From: Aristolochia californica
Lineage: Eukaryota > Streptophyta > Magnoliopsida > Piperales > Aristolochiaceae
DNA length: 64,000 nt
Reading direction: 5' to 3'
Assembly (NCBI GenBank): GCA_029961685.1
Contig: JARWKL010000010.1
Span: 13,661,931 to 13,725,930, forward strand
The translations under genes were made by a program, and so were the position numbers. Shown piece by piece: positions 1-10,726 of this stretch. The number at the start of each line of letters is the position of its first letter. Within the stretch, counting starts at the first letter, position 1. The notes under the pieces were generated by a model. The model made no database searches and was not told the origin of the DNA. It saw only the letters and a list, made by a program, of their open reading frames with translations.

Positions 1-91
1 AAAAACGAGGGTTGTTTGGCTCTGGTAAATATCCAACCACTTGAGAATTCAACTTTTTCTACCCCCCCTAATTTTTGGCCACTTGCATCCT

Positions 92-136
92 CAACATGCT
101 TGTGGCATGCACACCCACCACACTTCAAGCATGTTG
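92..136. other. Conserved dyad 1 (8-bp arms, 29-nt spacer), present in every monomer
   Basis: CAACATGC at 92-99 and GCATGTTG at 129-136 are exact reverse complements. The spacer holds a second, nested CATGC/GCATG pairing with a 5-nt loop. The arms are unchanged in all monomer types even where the bases between them differ (CATGCATG, CATGCTTG, CATGCCTG). Hairpin or cruciform formation, or a dimeric protein site, is inference. Confidence 0.7.
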
Positions 137-163
137 GGATCAGTTACAAGTCCCTTTCCTATA

Positions 164-207
164 AAATTCCACCAAGCTATTATTAGGGGGTTGTACTAGT
201 GGAATTT
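164..207. other. Conserved dyad 2 (9-10-bp arms, 26-nt spacer), present in every monomer
   Basis: AAATTCCAC at 164-172 and GTGGAATTT at 199-207 are reverse complements. In E the arms extend to 10 bp (AAAATTCCAC/GTGGAATTTT). The arms hold across all types while the spacer varies (AAGCTATT, AAGTTATT, AAACTATT; CTAGTGG, CTTGTGG). The two dyads lie 27 bp apart. Confidence 0.7.
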
Positions 208-401
208 CCCAAACATGGATTTTGGGGTTCATTTTTAGTGCGTGAAATAATTTTCTATACATTATTATAGTTTTCAAATTTTTTTGCACACATGAACTCC
301 AAAATTTTCATTTGTTGCGATCTTATATCTTTTTTGTTTACGAGGAAAAATAGGAGTCAAAAGTTTGGACCTGAAAAAAAGAAAATTTTGAACATCAAAA
401 A

Positions 402-433
402 ATGGGGATGCATAAATGCTGGGAGAGATAATT
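402..433 (+). other. Nearly invariant block shared by all monomer types (example)
   Basis: The block running from ATGGGGATGCA through AAATGCTGGGAGAGATAA hardly varies among the 137 monomers, apart from CACAAATG/CATAAATG and a few private changes. It directly follows the most variable module of the monomer. It is a candidate protein-binding or nucleosome-positioning element, but nothing in the sequence identifies a binder. I found no match to the CENP-B box pattern. Confidence 0.5.
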
Positions 434-840
434 CCAAAGAGTATCTGTGATTTTTAAGGATAGGCAAAAAAGTGGGTTGTTTGTCTCTGGTAAATATCCA
501 ACCACTCGAGAATTCAACTTTTTCTACCCCCCCTTATTTTTGGTCACTTGCATCCTCAACATGCATGTGGCATGCACACCCACCACACTTAAAGCATGTT
601 GGGATCAGTTACATGTCCCTTTCACATAAAATTCCACCAAGTTATTATTAGGGGGTTGTACTTGTGGAATTTCCCAAAGATGGATTTTTGGGGTTCATTT
701 TTAGTGCGTGAAATAATTTTCTATTCATTATTACAGTTTTCAAATTTTTTTGCATACATGATCTCTAAAATTTTCATTTTGTTGCGATCTTATATGTTTT
801 TTGTTTACGAGGAAAAATGGGAGTCGCAAGTTTGGACCTG

Positions 841-852
841 AAAAAAAAAAAA
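841..852 (+). other. Variable A-run module (example), 12 A
   Basis: Each monomer has an A-rich module about 110 bp before the next anchor. It comes in four forms: CCTG with 12-13 A then GTTTG (A, C, C'); CCTG with seven A then GAAAATTTTG (B, F); CCTC with about 11 A then TGTTTG (D, B'); and CTTG with 12 A then TTTG (E). Its length ranges from 10 to 14 among copies, and it accounts for several of the one-base length differences between otherwise equal units. Confidence 0.8.
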
Positions 853-3743
853 GTTTGTACATCCAAAATGGGGATGCACAAATGCTGGGAGAGATAATTC
901 CAAAGAGACTCTATGATTTTTAAGGATAGGAAAAAACGAGGGTTGTTTGGCTCTGGTAAATATCCAACCACTTGAGAATTCAACTTTTCTACCCCCCCTA
1001 ATTTTTGGCCACTTGCATCCTCAACATGCTTGTGGCATGCACACCCACCACACTTCAAGCATGTTGGGATCAGTTACAAGTCCCTTTCCTATAAAATTCC
1101 ACCAAGCTATTATTAGGGGGTTGTACTAGTGGAATTTCCCAAACATGGATTTTGGGGTTCATTTTTAGTGCGTGAAATAATTTTCTATTCATTATTATAG
1201 TTTTCAAATTTTTTTGCACACATGAACTCCAAAATTTTCATTTGTTGCGATCTTATATCTTTTTTGTTTACGAGGAAAAATGGGAGTCAAAAGTTTGGAC
1301 CTGAAAAAAAGAAAATTTTGAACATCAAAAAATGGGGATGCATAAATGCTGGGAGAGATAATTCCAAAGAGTATCTGTGATTTTTAAGGATAGGCAAAAA
1401 AGTGGGTTGTTTGTCTCTGGTAAATATCCAACCACTCGAGAATTCAACTTTTTCTATCCCCCCTTATTTTTGGTCACTTGCATCCTCAACATGCATGTGG
1501 CATGCACACCCACCACACTTAAAGCATGTTGGGATCAGTTACATGTCCCTTTCACATAAAATTCCACCAAGCTATTATTAGGGTGTTGTACTTGTGGAAT
1601 TTCCCAAAGATGGATTTTGGGGTTCATTTTTAGTGCGTGAAATAATTTTCTATTCATTATTATAGTTTTCAAATTTTTTTGCACACATGATCTCTAAAAT
1701 TTTCATTTTGTTGCGATCTTATATGTTTTTTGTTTACGAGGAAAAATGGGAGTCACAAGTTTGGACCTGAAAAAAAAAAAAGTTTGTACATCCAAAATGG
1801 GGATGCACAAATGCTGGGAGAGATAATTCCAAAGAGTATCTGTGATTTTTAAGGATAGGCAAAAACGAGGGTTGTTTGGCTCTGGTAAATATCCAACCAC
1901 TTGAGAATTCAACTTTTTCTACCCCCCCTAATTTTTGGCCACTTGCATCCTCAACATGCTTGTGGCATGCACACCCACCACACTTCAAGCATGTTGGGAT
2001 CAGTTACAAGTCCCTTTCCTATAAAATTCCACCAAGCTATTATTAGGGGGTTGTACTAGTGGAATTTCCCAAACATGGATTTTGGGGTTCATTTTTAGTC
2101 CGTGAAATAATTTTCTATTCATTATTAAATTTTTCAAATTTTTTTGCACACATGAACTCCAAAATTTTCATTTGTTGCGATCTTATATCTTTTTTGTTTA
2201 CGAGGAAAAATGGGAGTCACAAGTTTGGACCTCAAAAAAAAAAATGTTTGAACATCCAAAATGGGGATGCACAAATGCTGGGAGAGATAATTCCAAAGAG
2301 TATCTGTGATTTTTAAGGATAGGCAAAAAAGTGGGTTGTTCGGCTCTGGTAAATATCCAACCACTCGAGAATTCAACTTTTTCTACCCCCCCTAATTTTT
2401 GGCCACTTGCATCCTCAACATGCCTGTGGCATGCACACCCACCACACTTAAAGCATGTTGGGATCAGTTACAAGTCCCTTTCCTATAAAATTCCACCAAG
2501 CTATTATTAGGGGGTTGTACTAGTGGAATTTTCCAAACACATGTTTTGGGGTTCATTTTTAGTGCGTGATATAATTTTCTATTCATTATTATAGTTTTCA
2601 AATTTTTTTGCACACATGAACTCTAAAATTTTCATTTTGTTGCGATCTTATACCTTTTTTTGTATACGAGGAGAAATGGGAGTCACAAGTTTGGACTTGA
2701 AAAAAAAAAAATTTGAACATAAAAAAATGGGGATGCACAAATGCTGGGAGAGATAATTCAAAAGAGTATCTGCGATTTTTAAAGATAGGCAAAAAAGTGG
2801 GTTGTTTGGCTCTGGTAAATATCCAACCACTTGAGAATTCAACTTTTTCTACCCCCCCTTAATTTTTGGCCACTTGCATTGTCAACATGCTTGTGGCATG
2901 CACACCCACCACACTTAAAGCATGTTGGGATCAGTTACAAGTCCCTTTCCAATAAAATTCCACCAAACTATTATTAGGGGGTTGTACTAGTGGAATTTCC
3001 CAAACATGGATTTTGGGGTTCATTTTTAGTGCGTGAAATAATTTTCTATTCATTATTATAGTTTTAAAATTTTTTTGCACACATGATCTCTAAAATTTTC
3101 ATTTTGTTGCGATCTTATATCTTTTTTGTTTACGTGGAAAAATGGGAGTCAAAAGTTTGGACCTGAAAAAAAGAAAATTTTGAACATCAAAAAATGGGGA
3201 TGCACAAATGCTGGGAGAGATAATTCCAAAGAGTATCTGTGATTTTTAAGGATAGGCAAAAAAGTGGGTTGTTTGTCTCTGGTAAATATCCAACCACTCG
3301 AGAATTCAACTTTTTCTACCCCCCCTTATTTTTGGTCACTTGCATCCTCAACATGCATGTGGCATGCACACCCACCACACTTAAAGCATGTTGGGATCAG
3401 TTACAAGTCCCTTTCACATAAAATTCCACCAAGTTATTATTAGGGGGTTGTACTTGTGGAATTTCCCAAAGATGGATTTTTGGGGTTCATTTTTAGTGCG
3501 TGAAATAATTTTCTATTCATTATTATAGTTTTCAAATTTTTTTGCATACATGATCTCTAAAATTTTCATTTTGTTGCGATCTTATATGTGTTTTGTTAAC
3601 GAGGAAAAATGGGAGTCGCAAGTTTGGACCTGAAAAAAAAAAAAGTTTGTACATCCAAAATGGGGATGCACAAATGCTGGGAGAGATAATTCCAAGGAGT
3701 ATCTGTGATTTTTAAGGATAGGCAAAAACGAGGGTTGTTTGGC

Positions 3744-4208
3744 TCTGGTAAATATCCAACCACTTGAGAATTCAACTTTTTCTACCCCCCCTAATTTTTG
3801 GCCACTTGCATCCTCAACATGCTTGTGGCATGCACACCCACCACACTTCAAGCATGTTGGGATCAGTTACAAGTCCCTTTCCTATAAAATTCCACCAAGC
3901 TATTATTAGGGGGTTGTACTAGTGGAATTTCCCAAACATGGATTTTGGGGTTCATTTTTAGTGCGTGAAATAATTTTCTATTCATTATTAAAGTTTTCAA
4001 ATTTTTTTGCACACATGAACTCCAAAATTTTCATTTGTTGCGATCTTATATCTTTTTTGTTTACGAGGAAAAATGGGAGTCACAAGTTTGGACCTCAAAG
4101 AAAAAAAATGTTTGTACATCCAAAATGGGGATGCACAAATGCTGGGAGAGATAATTCCAAAGAGTATCTGTGATTTTTAAGGATGGGCAAAAAAGTGGGT
4201 TGTTCGGC
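3744..4208 (+). repeat. Monomer type B' (reference copy, 465 bp)
   Basis: Second monomer of type II units. The head is shared with B and D (CACTTGAG, CTTCAAG, CCTATAAAA). The tail is D-like: ATTAAAGTTTTC, GTCACAAG, CCTCAAAG then eight A then TGTTTG. Only one or two bases separate this tail from D (ATTAAATTTTTC; uninterrupted A run). Best read as a B monomer whose 3' half came from D. Other copies start at 28502, 33158, 35952, 40608, 45264 and 59236. Confidence 0.9.
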
Positions 4209-4674
4209 TCTGGTAAATATCCAACCACTCGAGAATTCAACTTTTTCTACCCCCCCTAATTTTTGGCCACTTGCATCCTCAACATGCCTGTGGCATGCAC
4301 ACCCACCACACTTAAAGCATGTTGGGATCAGTTACAAGTCCCTTTCCTATAAAATTCCACCAAGCTATTATGAGGGGGTTGTACTAGTGGAATTTCCCAA
4401 ACACATATTTTGGGGTTCATTTTTAGTGTGTGATATAATTTTCTATTCATTATTATAGTTTTCAAATTTTTTTGCACCCATGAACTCTAAAATTTTCATT
4501 TTGTTGCGATCTTATATGTTTTTTGTTTACGAGGAAAAATGGGAGTCACAAGTTTGGACCTGAAAAAAAAAAAAAGTTTGTACATCCAAAATGGGGATGC
4601 ACAAATGCTGGGAGAGATAATTCCAAAGAGTATCTGTGATTTTTAAGGATAGGCAAAAACGAGGGTTGTTTGGC
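4209..4674 (+). repeat. Monomer type C' (reference copy, 466 bp)
   Basis: Third monomer of type II units. The head is E-like: GTTCGGCTCTGG, CACTCGAG, ATGCCTGTGG, ACACATATTTT, GATATAAT. It has private states ATTATGAGGGG and GCACCCATGAACTC. From about 4485-4516 on it is C-like: TATATGTTTTTT, GTCACAAG, CCTG with 13 A. It therefore looks like an E-to-C recombinant. Other copies start at 28967, 33623, 36417, 41073 and 45729; the copy at 59701 reverts to an E tail. Confidence 0.9.
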
Positions 4675-5138
4675 TCTGGTAAATATCCAACCACTTGAGA
4701 ATTCAACTTTTTCTACCCCCCCTAATTTTTGGCCACTTGCATCCTCAACATGCTTGTGGCATGCACACCCACCACACTTCAAGCATGTTGGGATCAGTTA
4801 CAAGTCCCTTTCCAATAAAATTCCACCAAGCTATTATTAGGGGGTTGTACTAGTGGAATTTCCCAAACATGGATTTTGGGGTTCATTTTTAGTGCGTGAA
4901 ATAATTTTCTATTCATTATTAAATTTTTCAAATTTTTTTGCACACATGAACTCCAAAATTTTCATTTGTTGCGATCTTATATCTTTTTTGTTTACGAGGA
5001 AAAATGGGAGTCACAAGTTTGGACCTCAAAAAAAAAAATGTTTGTACATCCAAAATGGGGATGCACAAATGCTGGGAGAGATAATTCCAAAGAGTATCTG
5101 TGATTTTTAAGGATAGGCAAAAAAGTGGGTTGTTCGGC
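4675..5138 (+). repeat. Monomer type D (reference copy, 464 bp)
   Basis: Fourth monomer of both HOR types and second of the 4-monomer units. Diagnostic states: CACTTGAG, CTTCAAG, ACTAGTGG, ATTAAATTTTTC, GAACTCCAAAA, GTCACAAG, CCTC followed by 11 A then TGTTTG. D copies in type II and 4-monomer units carry CCAATAAAA; those in type I units carry CCTATAAAA. Both GTGCGTG and GTCCGTG occur. Confidence 0.92.
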
Positions 5139-5604
5139 TCTGGTAAATATCCAACCACTCGAGAATTCAACTTTTTCTACCCCCCCTAATTTTTGGCCAC
5201 TTGCATCCTCAACATGCCTGTGGCATGCACACCCACCACACTTAAAGCATGTTGGGATCAGTTACAAGTCCCTTTCCTATAAAATTCCACCAAGCTATTA
5301 TTAGGGGGTTGTACTAGTGGAATTTTCCAAACACATATTTTGGGGTTCATTTTTAGTGCGTGATATAATTTTCTATTCATTATTATAGTTTTCAAATTTT
5401 TTTGCACACATGAACTCTAAAATTTTCATTTTGTTGCGATCTTATACCTTTTTTTGTATACGAGGAGAAATGGGAGTCATAAGTTTGGACTTGAAAAAAA
5501 AAAAATTTGAACATAAAAAAATGGGGATGCACAAATGCTGGGAGAGATAATTCAAAAGAGTATCTGCGATTTTTAAAGATAGGCAAAAAAGTGGGTTGTT
5601 TGGC
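5139..5604 (+). repeat. Monomer type E (reference copy, 466 bp)
   Basis: Fifth monomer. Diagnostic states: GTTCGGCTCTGG, CACTCGAG, ATGCCTGTGG, GGAATTTTCCAAAC, ACACATATTTT, GTGATATAAT, GAACTCTAAAA, TTATACCTTTTTTTG, GAGGAGAAATGG, GACTTG followed by 12 A then TTTG, GAACATAAAAAAATGG, ATTCAAAAGAG and TATCTGCGAT. A sub-variant with the C run broken as ACCCACCC and with ATGCATGTGG occurs at 7933, 12206, 17792, 20586 and 23380 only. Confidence 0.92.
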
Positions 5605-6071
5605 TCTGGTAAATATCCAACCACTTGAGAATTCAACTTTTTCTACCCCCCCTTAATTTTTGGCCACTTGCATTGTCAACATGCTTGTGGCATGCACACC
5701 CACCACACTTAAAGCATGTTGGGATCAGTTACAAGTCCCTTTCCAATAAAATTCCACCAAACTATTATTAGGGGGTTGTACTAGTGGAATTTCCCAAACA
5801 TGGATTTTGGGGTTCATTTTTAGTGCGTGAAATAATTTTCTATTCATTATTATAGTTTTAAAATTTTTTTGCACACATGATCTCTAAAATTTTCATTTTG
5901 TTGCGATCTTATATCTTTTTTGTTTACGTGGAAAAATGGGAGTCAAAAGTTTGGACCTGAAAAAAAGAAAATTTTGAACATCAAAAAATGGGGATGCACA
6001 AATGCTGGGAGAGATAATTCCAAAGAGTATCTGTGATTTTTAAGGATAGGCAAAAAAGTGGGTTGTTTGTC
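5605..6071 (+). repeat. Monomer type F (reference copy, 467 bp)
   Basis: Last monomer of nearly every HOR, so it marks the unit boundary. Diagnostic states: CACTTGAG, CCCTTAATTTTTGG (one base longer than others), GCATTGTCAAC, CTTAAAG, CCAATAAAA, CACCAAACTATT, TAGTTTTAAAATTT, GCACACATGATC, TTTACGTGG, GTCAAAAG, CCTG then seven A then GAAAATTTTG. Three copies (8399, 23846, 30363) have TTTTAAATTTTTTTT. Confidence 0.92.
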
Positions 6072-6537
6072 TCTGGTAAATATCCAACCACTCGAGAATT
6101 CAACTTTTTCTACCCCCCCTTATTTTTGGTCACTTGCATCCTCAACATGCATGTGGCATGCACACCCACCACACTTAAAGCATGTTGGGATCAGTTACAA
6201 GTCCCTTTCACATAAAATTCCACCAAGTTATTATTAGGGGGTTGTACTTGTGGAATTTCCCAAAGATGGATTTTTGGGGTTCATTTTTAGTGCGTGAAAT
6301 AATTTTCTATTCATTATTATAGTTTTCAAATTTTTTTGCATACATGATCTCTAAAATTTTCATTTTGTTGCGATCTTATATGTTTTTTGTTTACGAGGAA
6401 AAATGGGAGTCGCAAGTTTGGACCTGAAAAAAAAAAAAGTTTGTACATCCAAAATGGGGATGCACAAATGCTGGGAGAGATAATTCCAAAGAGACTCTAT
6501 GATTTTTAAGGATAGGAAAAAACGAGGGTTGTTTGGC
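6072..6537 (+). repeat. Monomer type A (reference copy, 466 bp)
   Basis: First monomer of each HOR. Diagnostic states in order: TTTGTCTCTGG at the anchor, CACTCGAG, TTATTTTTGGTCAC, ATGCATGTGG, CTTAAAG, ACAAGTCCC, TTTCACAT, AAGTTATT, ACTTGTGG (no SpeI site), AAGATGGATTTTT with an extra T, GCATACATGATC, GTCGCAAG, then CCTG followed by 12 A. In type I units its tail ends GAGACTCTATG and AGGAAAAAACG; in most type II units it ends GAGTATCTGTG. Close to type C, from which it differs mainly in the second half. Confidence 0.92.
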
Positions 6538-7002
6538 TCTGGTAAATATCCAACCACTTGAGAATTCAACTTTTTCTACCCCCCCTAATTTTTGGCCACT
6601 TGCATCCTCAACATGCTTGTGGCATGCACACCCACCACACTTCAAGCATGTTGGGATCAGTTACAAGTCCCTTTCCTATAAAATTCCACCAAGCTATTAT
6701 TAGGGGGTTCTACTAGTGGAATTTCCCAAACATGGATTTTGGGGTTCATTTTTAGTGCGTGAAATAATTTTCTATTCATTATTATAGTTTTCAAATTTTT
6801 TTGCACACATGAACTCCAAAATTTTCATTTGTTGCGATCTTATATCTTTTTTGTTTACGAGGAAAAATGGGAGTCAAAAGTTTGGACCTGAAAAAAAGAA
6901 AATTTTGAACATCAAAAAATGGGGATGCATAAATGCTGGGAGAGATAATTCCAAAGAGTATCTGTGATTTTTAAGGATAGGCAAAAAAGTGGGTTGTTTG
7001 TC
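6538..7002 (+). repeat. Monomer type B (reference copy, 465 bp)
   Basis: Second monomer of type I units. Diagnostic states: CACTTGAG (XhoI site lost), CTAATTTTTGGCC, ATGCTTGTGG, CTTCAAG, CCTATAAAA, ACTAGTGG (SpeI), ACATGGATTTT, ATTATAGTTTTC, GAACTCCAAAA, ATTTGTTGCG, GTCAAAAG, CCTG then seven A then GAAAATTTTG, and GCATAAATG. Its first ~300 bp are almost the same as type D; the tail resembles that of F. This copy has a private TTCTACTAGT in place of TTGTACTAGT. Confidence 0.92.
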
Positions 7003-7468
7003 TCTGGTAAATATCCAACCACTCGAGAATTCAACTTTTTCTACCCCCCCTTATTTTTGGTCACTTGCATCCTCAACATGCATGTGGCATGCACACCCAC
7101 CACACTTAAAGCATGTTGGGATCAGTTACATGTCCCTTTCACATAAAATTCCACCAAGCTATTATTAGGGGGTTGTACTTGTGGAATTTCCCAAAGATGG
7201 ATTTTGGGGTTCATTTTTAGTGCGTGAAATAATTTTCTATTCATTATTATAGTTTTCAAATTTTTTTGCACACATGATCTCTAAAATTTTCATTTTGTTG
7301 CGATCTTATATGTTTTTTGTTTACGAGGAAAAATGGGAGTCACAAGTTTGGACCTGAAAAAAAAAAAAAGTTTGTACATCCAAAATGGGGATGCACAAAT
7401 GCTGGGAGAGATAATTCCAAAGAGTATCTGTGATTTTTAAGGATAGGCAAAAACGAGGGTTGTTTGGC
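7003..7468 (+). repeat. Monomer type C (reference copy, 466 bp)
   Basis: Third monomer of type I units. Its head matches A up to CTTAAAG, then it shows ACATGTCCC, AAGCTATT, GATGGATTTTGG (one T fewer than A), GCACACATGATC, GTCACAAG and CCTG followed by 13 A. It carries CTCGAG. A subset of C copies (9797, 11275, 14069, 19656) has CTATTCGTT where others have CTATTCATT; the copy at 26175 has CTATTAGTT. Confidence 0.92.
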
Positions 7469-10400
7469 TCTGGTAAATATCCAACCACTTGAGAATTCAA
7501 CTTTTTCTACCCCCCCTAATTTTTGGCCACTTGCATCCTCAACATGCTTGTGGCATGCACACCCACCACACTTCAAGCATGTTGGGATCAGTTACAAGTC
7601 CCTTTCCTATAAAATTCCACCAAGCTATTATTAGGGGGTTGTACTAGTGGAATTTCCCAAACATGGATTTTGGGGTTCATTTTTAGTGCGTGAAATAATT
7701 TTCTATTCATTATTAAATTTTTCAATTTTTTTTGCACACATGAACTCCAAAATTTTCATTTGTTGCGATCTTATATCTTTTTTGTTTACGAGGAAAAATG
7801 GGAGTCACAAGTTTGGACCTCAAAAAAAAAAATGTTTGTACATCCAAAATGGGGATGCACAAATGCTGGGAGAGATAATTCCAAAGAGTATCTGTGATTT
7901 TTAAGGATAGGCAAAAAAGTGGGTTGTTCGGCTCTGGTAAATATCCAACCACTCGAGAATTCAACTTTTTCTACCCACCCTAATTTTTGGCCACTTGCAT
8001 CCTCAACATGCATGTGGCATGCACACCCACCACACTTAAAGCATGTTGGGATCAGTTACAAGTCCCTTTCCTATAAAATTCCACCAAGCTATTATTAGGG
8101 GGTTGTACTAGTGGAATTTTCCAAACACATATTTTGGGGTTCATTTTTAGTGCGTGATATAATTTTCTATTCATTATTATAGTTTTCAAATTTTTTTGCA
8201 CACATGAACTCTAAAATTTTCATTTTGTTGCGATCTTATACCTTTTTTTGTATACGAGGAGAAATGGGAGTCATAAGTTTGGACTTGAAAAAAAAAAAAT
8301 TTGAACATAAAAAAATGGGGATGCACAAATGCTGGGAGAGATAATTCAAAAGAGTATCTGCGATTTTTAAAGATAGGCAAAAAAGTGGGTTGTTTGGCTC
8401 TGGTAAATATCCAACCACTTGAGAATTCAACTTTTTCTACCCCCCCTTAATTTTTGGCCACTTGCATTGTCAACATGCTTGTGGCATGCACACCCACCAC
8501 ACTTAAAGCATGTTGGGATCAGTTACAAGTCCCTTTCCAATAAAATTCCACCAAACTATTATTAGGGGGTTGTACTAGTGGAATTTCCCAAACATGGATT
8601 TTGGGGTTCATTTTTAGTGCGTGAAATAATTTTCTATTCATTATTATAGTTTTAAATTTTTTTTGCACACATGATCTCTAAAATTTTCATTTTGTTGCGA
8701 TCTTATATCTTTTTTGTTTACGTGGAAAAATGGGAGTCAAAAGTTTGGACCTGAAAAAAAGAAAATTTTGAACATAAAAAAATGGGGATGCACAAATGCT
8801 GGGAGAGATAATTCCAAAGAGTATCTGTGATTTTTAAGGATAGGCAAAAAAGTGGGTTGTTTGTCTCTGGTAAATATCCAACCACTCGAGAATTCAACTT
8901 TTTCTACCCCCCCTTATTTTTGGTCACTTGCATCCTCAACATGCATGTGGCATGCACACCCACCACACTTAAAGCATGTTGGGATCAGTTACAAGTCCCT
9001 TTCACATAAAATTCCACCAAGTTATTATTAGGGGGTTGTACTTGTGGAATTTCCCAAAGATGGATTTTTGGGGTTCATTTTTAGTGCGTGAAATAATTTT
9101 CTATTCATTATTATAGTTTTCAAATTTTTTTGCATACATGATCTCTAAAATTTTCATTTTGTTGCGATCTTATATGTTTTTTGTTTACGAGGAAAAATGG
9201 GAGTCGCAAGTTTGGACCTGAAAAAAAAAAAAGTTTGTACATCCAAAATGGGGATGCACAAATGCTGGGAGAGATAATTCCAAAGAGACTCTATGATTTT
9301 TAAGGATAGGAAAAAACGAGGGTTGTTTGGCTCTGGTAAATATCCAACCACTTGAGAATTCAACTTTTTCTACCCCCCCTAATTTTTGGCCACTTGCATC
9401 CTCAACATGCTTGTGGCATGCACACCCACCACACTTCAAGCATGTTGGGATCAGTTACAAGTCCCTTTCCTATAAAATTCCACCAAGCTATTATTAGGGG
9501 GTTGTACTAGTGGAATTTCCCAAACATGGATTTTGGGGTTCATTTTTAGTGCGTGAAATAATTTTCTATTCATTATTATAGTTTTCAAATTTTTTTGCAC
9601 ACATGAACTCCAAAATTTTCATTTGTTGCGATCTTATATCTTTTTTGTTTACGAGGAAAAATGGGAGTCAAAAGTTTGGACCTGAAAAAAAGAAAATTTT
9701 GAACATCAAAAAATGGGGATGCATAAATGCTGGGAGAGATAATTCCAAAGAGTATCTGTGATTTTTAAGGATAGGCAAAAAAGTGGGTTGTTTGTCTCTG
9801 GTAAATATCCAACCACTCGAGAATTCAACTTTTTCTACCCCCCCTTATTTTTGGTCACTTGCATCCTCAACATGCATGTGGCATGCACACCCACCACACT
9901 TAAAGCATGTTGGGATCAGTTACATGTCCCTTTCACATAAAATTCCACCAAGCTATTATTAGGGGGTTGTACTTGTGGAATTTCCCAAAGATGGATTTTG
10001 GGGTTCATTTTTAGTGCGTGAAATAATTTTCTATTCGTTATTATAGTTTTCAAATTTTTTTGCACACATGATCTCTAAAATTTTCATTTTGTTGCGATCT
10101 TATATGTTTTTTGTTTACGAGGAAAAATGGGAGTCACAAGTTTGGACCTGAAAAAAAAAAAAAGTTTGTACATCCAAAATGGGGATGCACAAATGCTGGG
10201 AGAGATAATTCCAAAGAGTATCTGTGATTTTTAAGGATAGGCAAAAACGAGGGTTGTTTGGCTCTGGTAAATATCCAACCACTTGAGAATTCAACTTTTT
10301 CTACCCCCCCTAATTTTTGGCCACTTGCATCCTCAACATGCTTGTGGCATGCACACCCACCACACTTCAAGCATGTTGGGATCAGTTACAAGTCCCTTTC

Positions 10401-10726
10401 CTATAAAATTCCACCAAGCTATTATTAGGGGGTTGTACTAGTGGAATTTCCCAAACATGGATTTTGGGGTTCATTTTTAGTCCGTGAAATAATTTTCTAT
10501 TCATTATTAAATTTTTCAAATTTTTTTGCACACATGAACTCCAAAATTTTCATTTGTTGCGATCTTATATCTTTTTTGTTTACGAGGAAAAATGGGAGTC
10601 ACAAGTTTGGACCTCAAAAAAAAAAATGTTTGTACATCCAAAATGGGGACGCACAAATGCTGGGAGAGATAATTCCAAAGAGTATCTGTGATTTTTAAGG
10701 ATAGGCAAAAAAGTGGGTTGTTCGGC

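Larger units (their letters stand above)
1..3277 (+). repeat. HOR unit, left-truncated, probably 8 monomers (A)-B-C/A-B-C-D-E-F
   Basis: Bases 1-20 are the end of a monomer outside the window. Monomers start at 21 (B), 486 (C/A chimera), 952 (B, 464 bp, one T lost from the T run near the EcoRI site), 1416 (C, with private TATCCCCCC and GGGTGTTG), 1881 (D), 2345 (E, with ACACATGTTTT) and 2811 (F). The order matches the 8-monomer unit at 24313 if one A lies to the left. Confidence 0.88.
3278..6071 (+). repeat. HOR unit type II, A-B'-C'-D-E-F, 2794 bp
   Basis: Monomers start at 3278, 3744, 4209, 4675, 5139 and 5605. This type II unit is isolated at the left, separated by 22 kb of type I units from the main type II domain starting at 28038. 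Its A copy has private changes TATGTGTTTTGTTAACG and CCAAGGAGTATC. Its E copy has GTCATAAG, a state otherwise seen at 7933, 23380 and 29897. Confidence 0.92.
6072..8865 (+). repeat. HOR unit type I, A-B-C-D-E-F, 2794 bp
   Basis: Monomers start at 6072, 6538, 7003, 7469, 7933 and 8399. It carries a rare marker set: D with T at 7726 (TTCAATTTTTTTTGC), E with ACCCACCC and with T at 8274 (GTCATAAG), and F with T at 8657. The same set occurs in the unit at 21519, exactly 15447 bp to the right, but not in the units between. Confidence 0.93.

Noticed and set aside
161..166. TATAAAA and AATAAA motifs as promoter or polyadenylation signals
   Set aside because: They are part of CCTATAAAA/CCAATAAAA in every monomer of an AT-rich repeat and have no associated gene; chance occurrence is the simpler reading.
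9..207. Possible ancient ~178-bp internal duplication of the monomer (GGGTTGT...TGG..A..T..CCAA at 9 and 188)
   Set aside because: Similarity covers only about 30 bp and needs gaps; it does not extend, so it may be chance in an AT-rich sequence.
226..240. Possible RNA polymerase III B-box (GGGGTTCATTTTTAG)
   Set aside because: It matches only the GGTTC core and lacks the rest of the consensus; no convincing A-box at the right distance and no tRNA-like fold.
447..629. Repeated 60-aa reading frame (MIFKDRQKSG...) at every A and C monomer
   Set aside because: It recurs only because the monomer recurs. It overlaps frames on the other strand, has no recognisable domain, and breaks whenever a monomer gains or loses one base (e.g. 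13100, 55976).
2338..2360. CENP-B-box-like TTCGG in E and C' monomers
   Set aside because: The TTCG core is present but the required downstream A and CGGG are absent.
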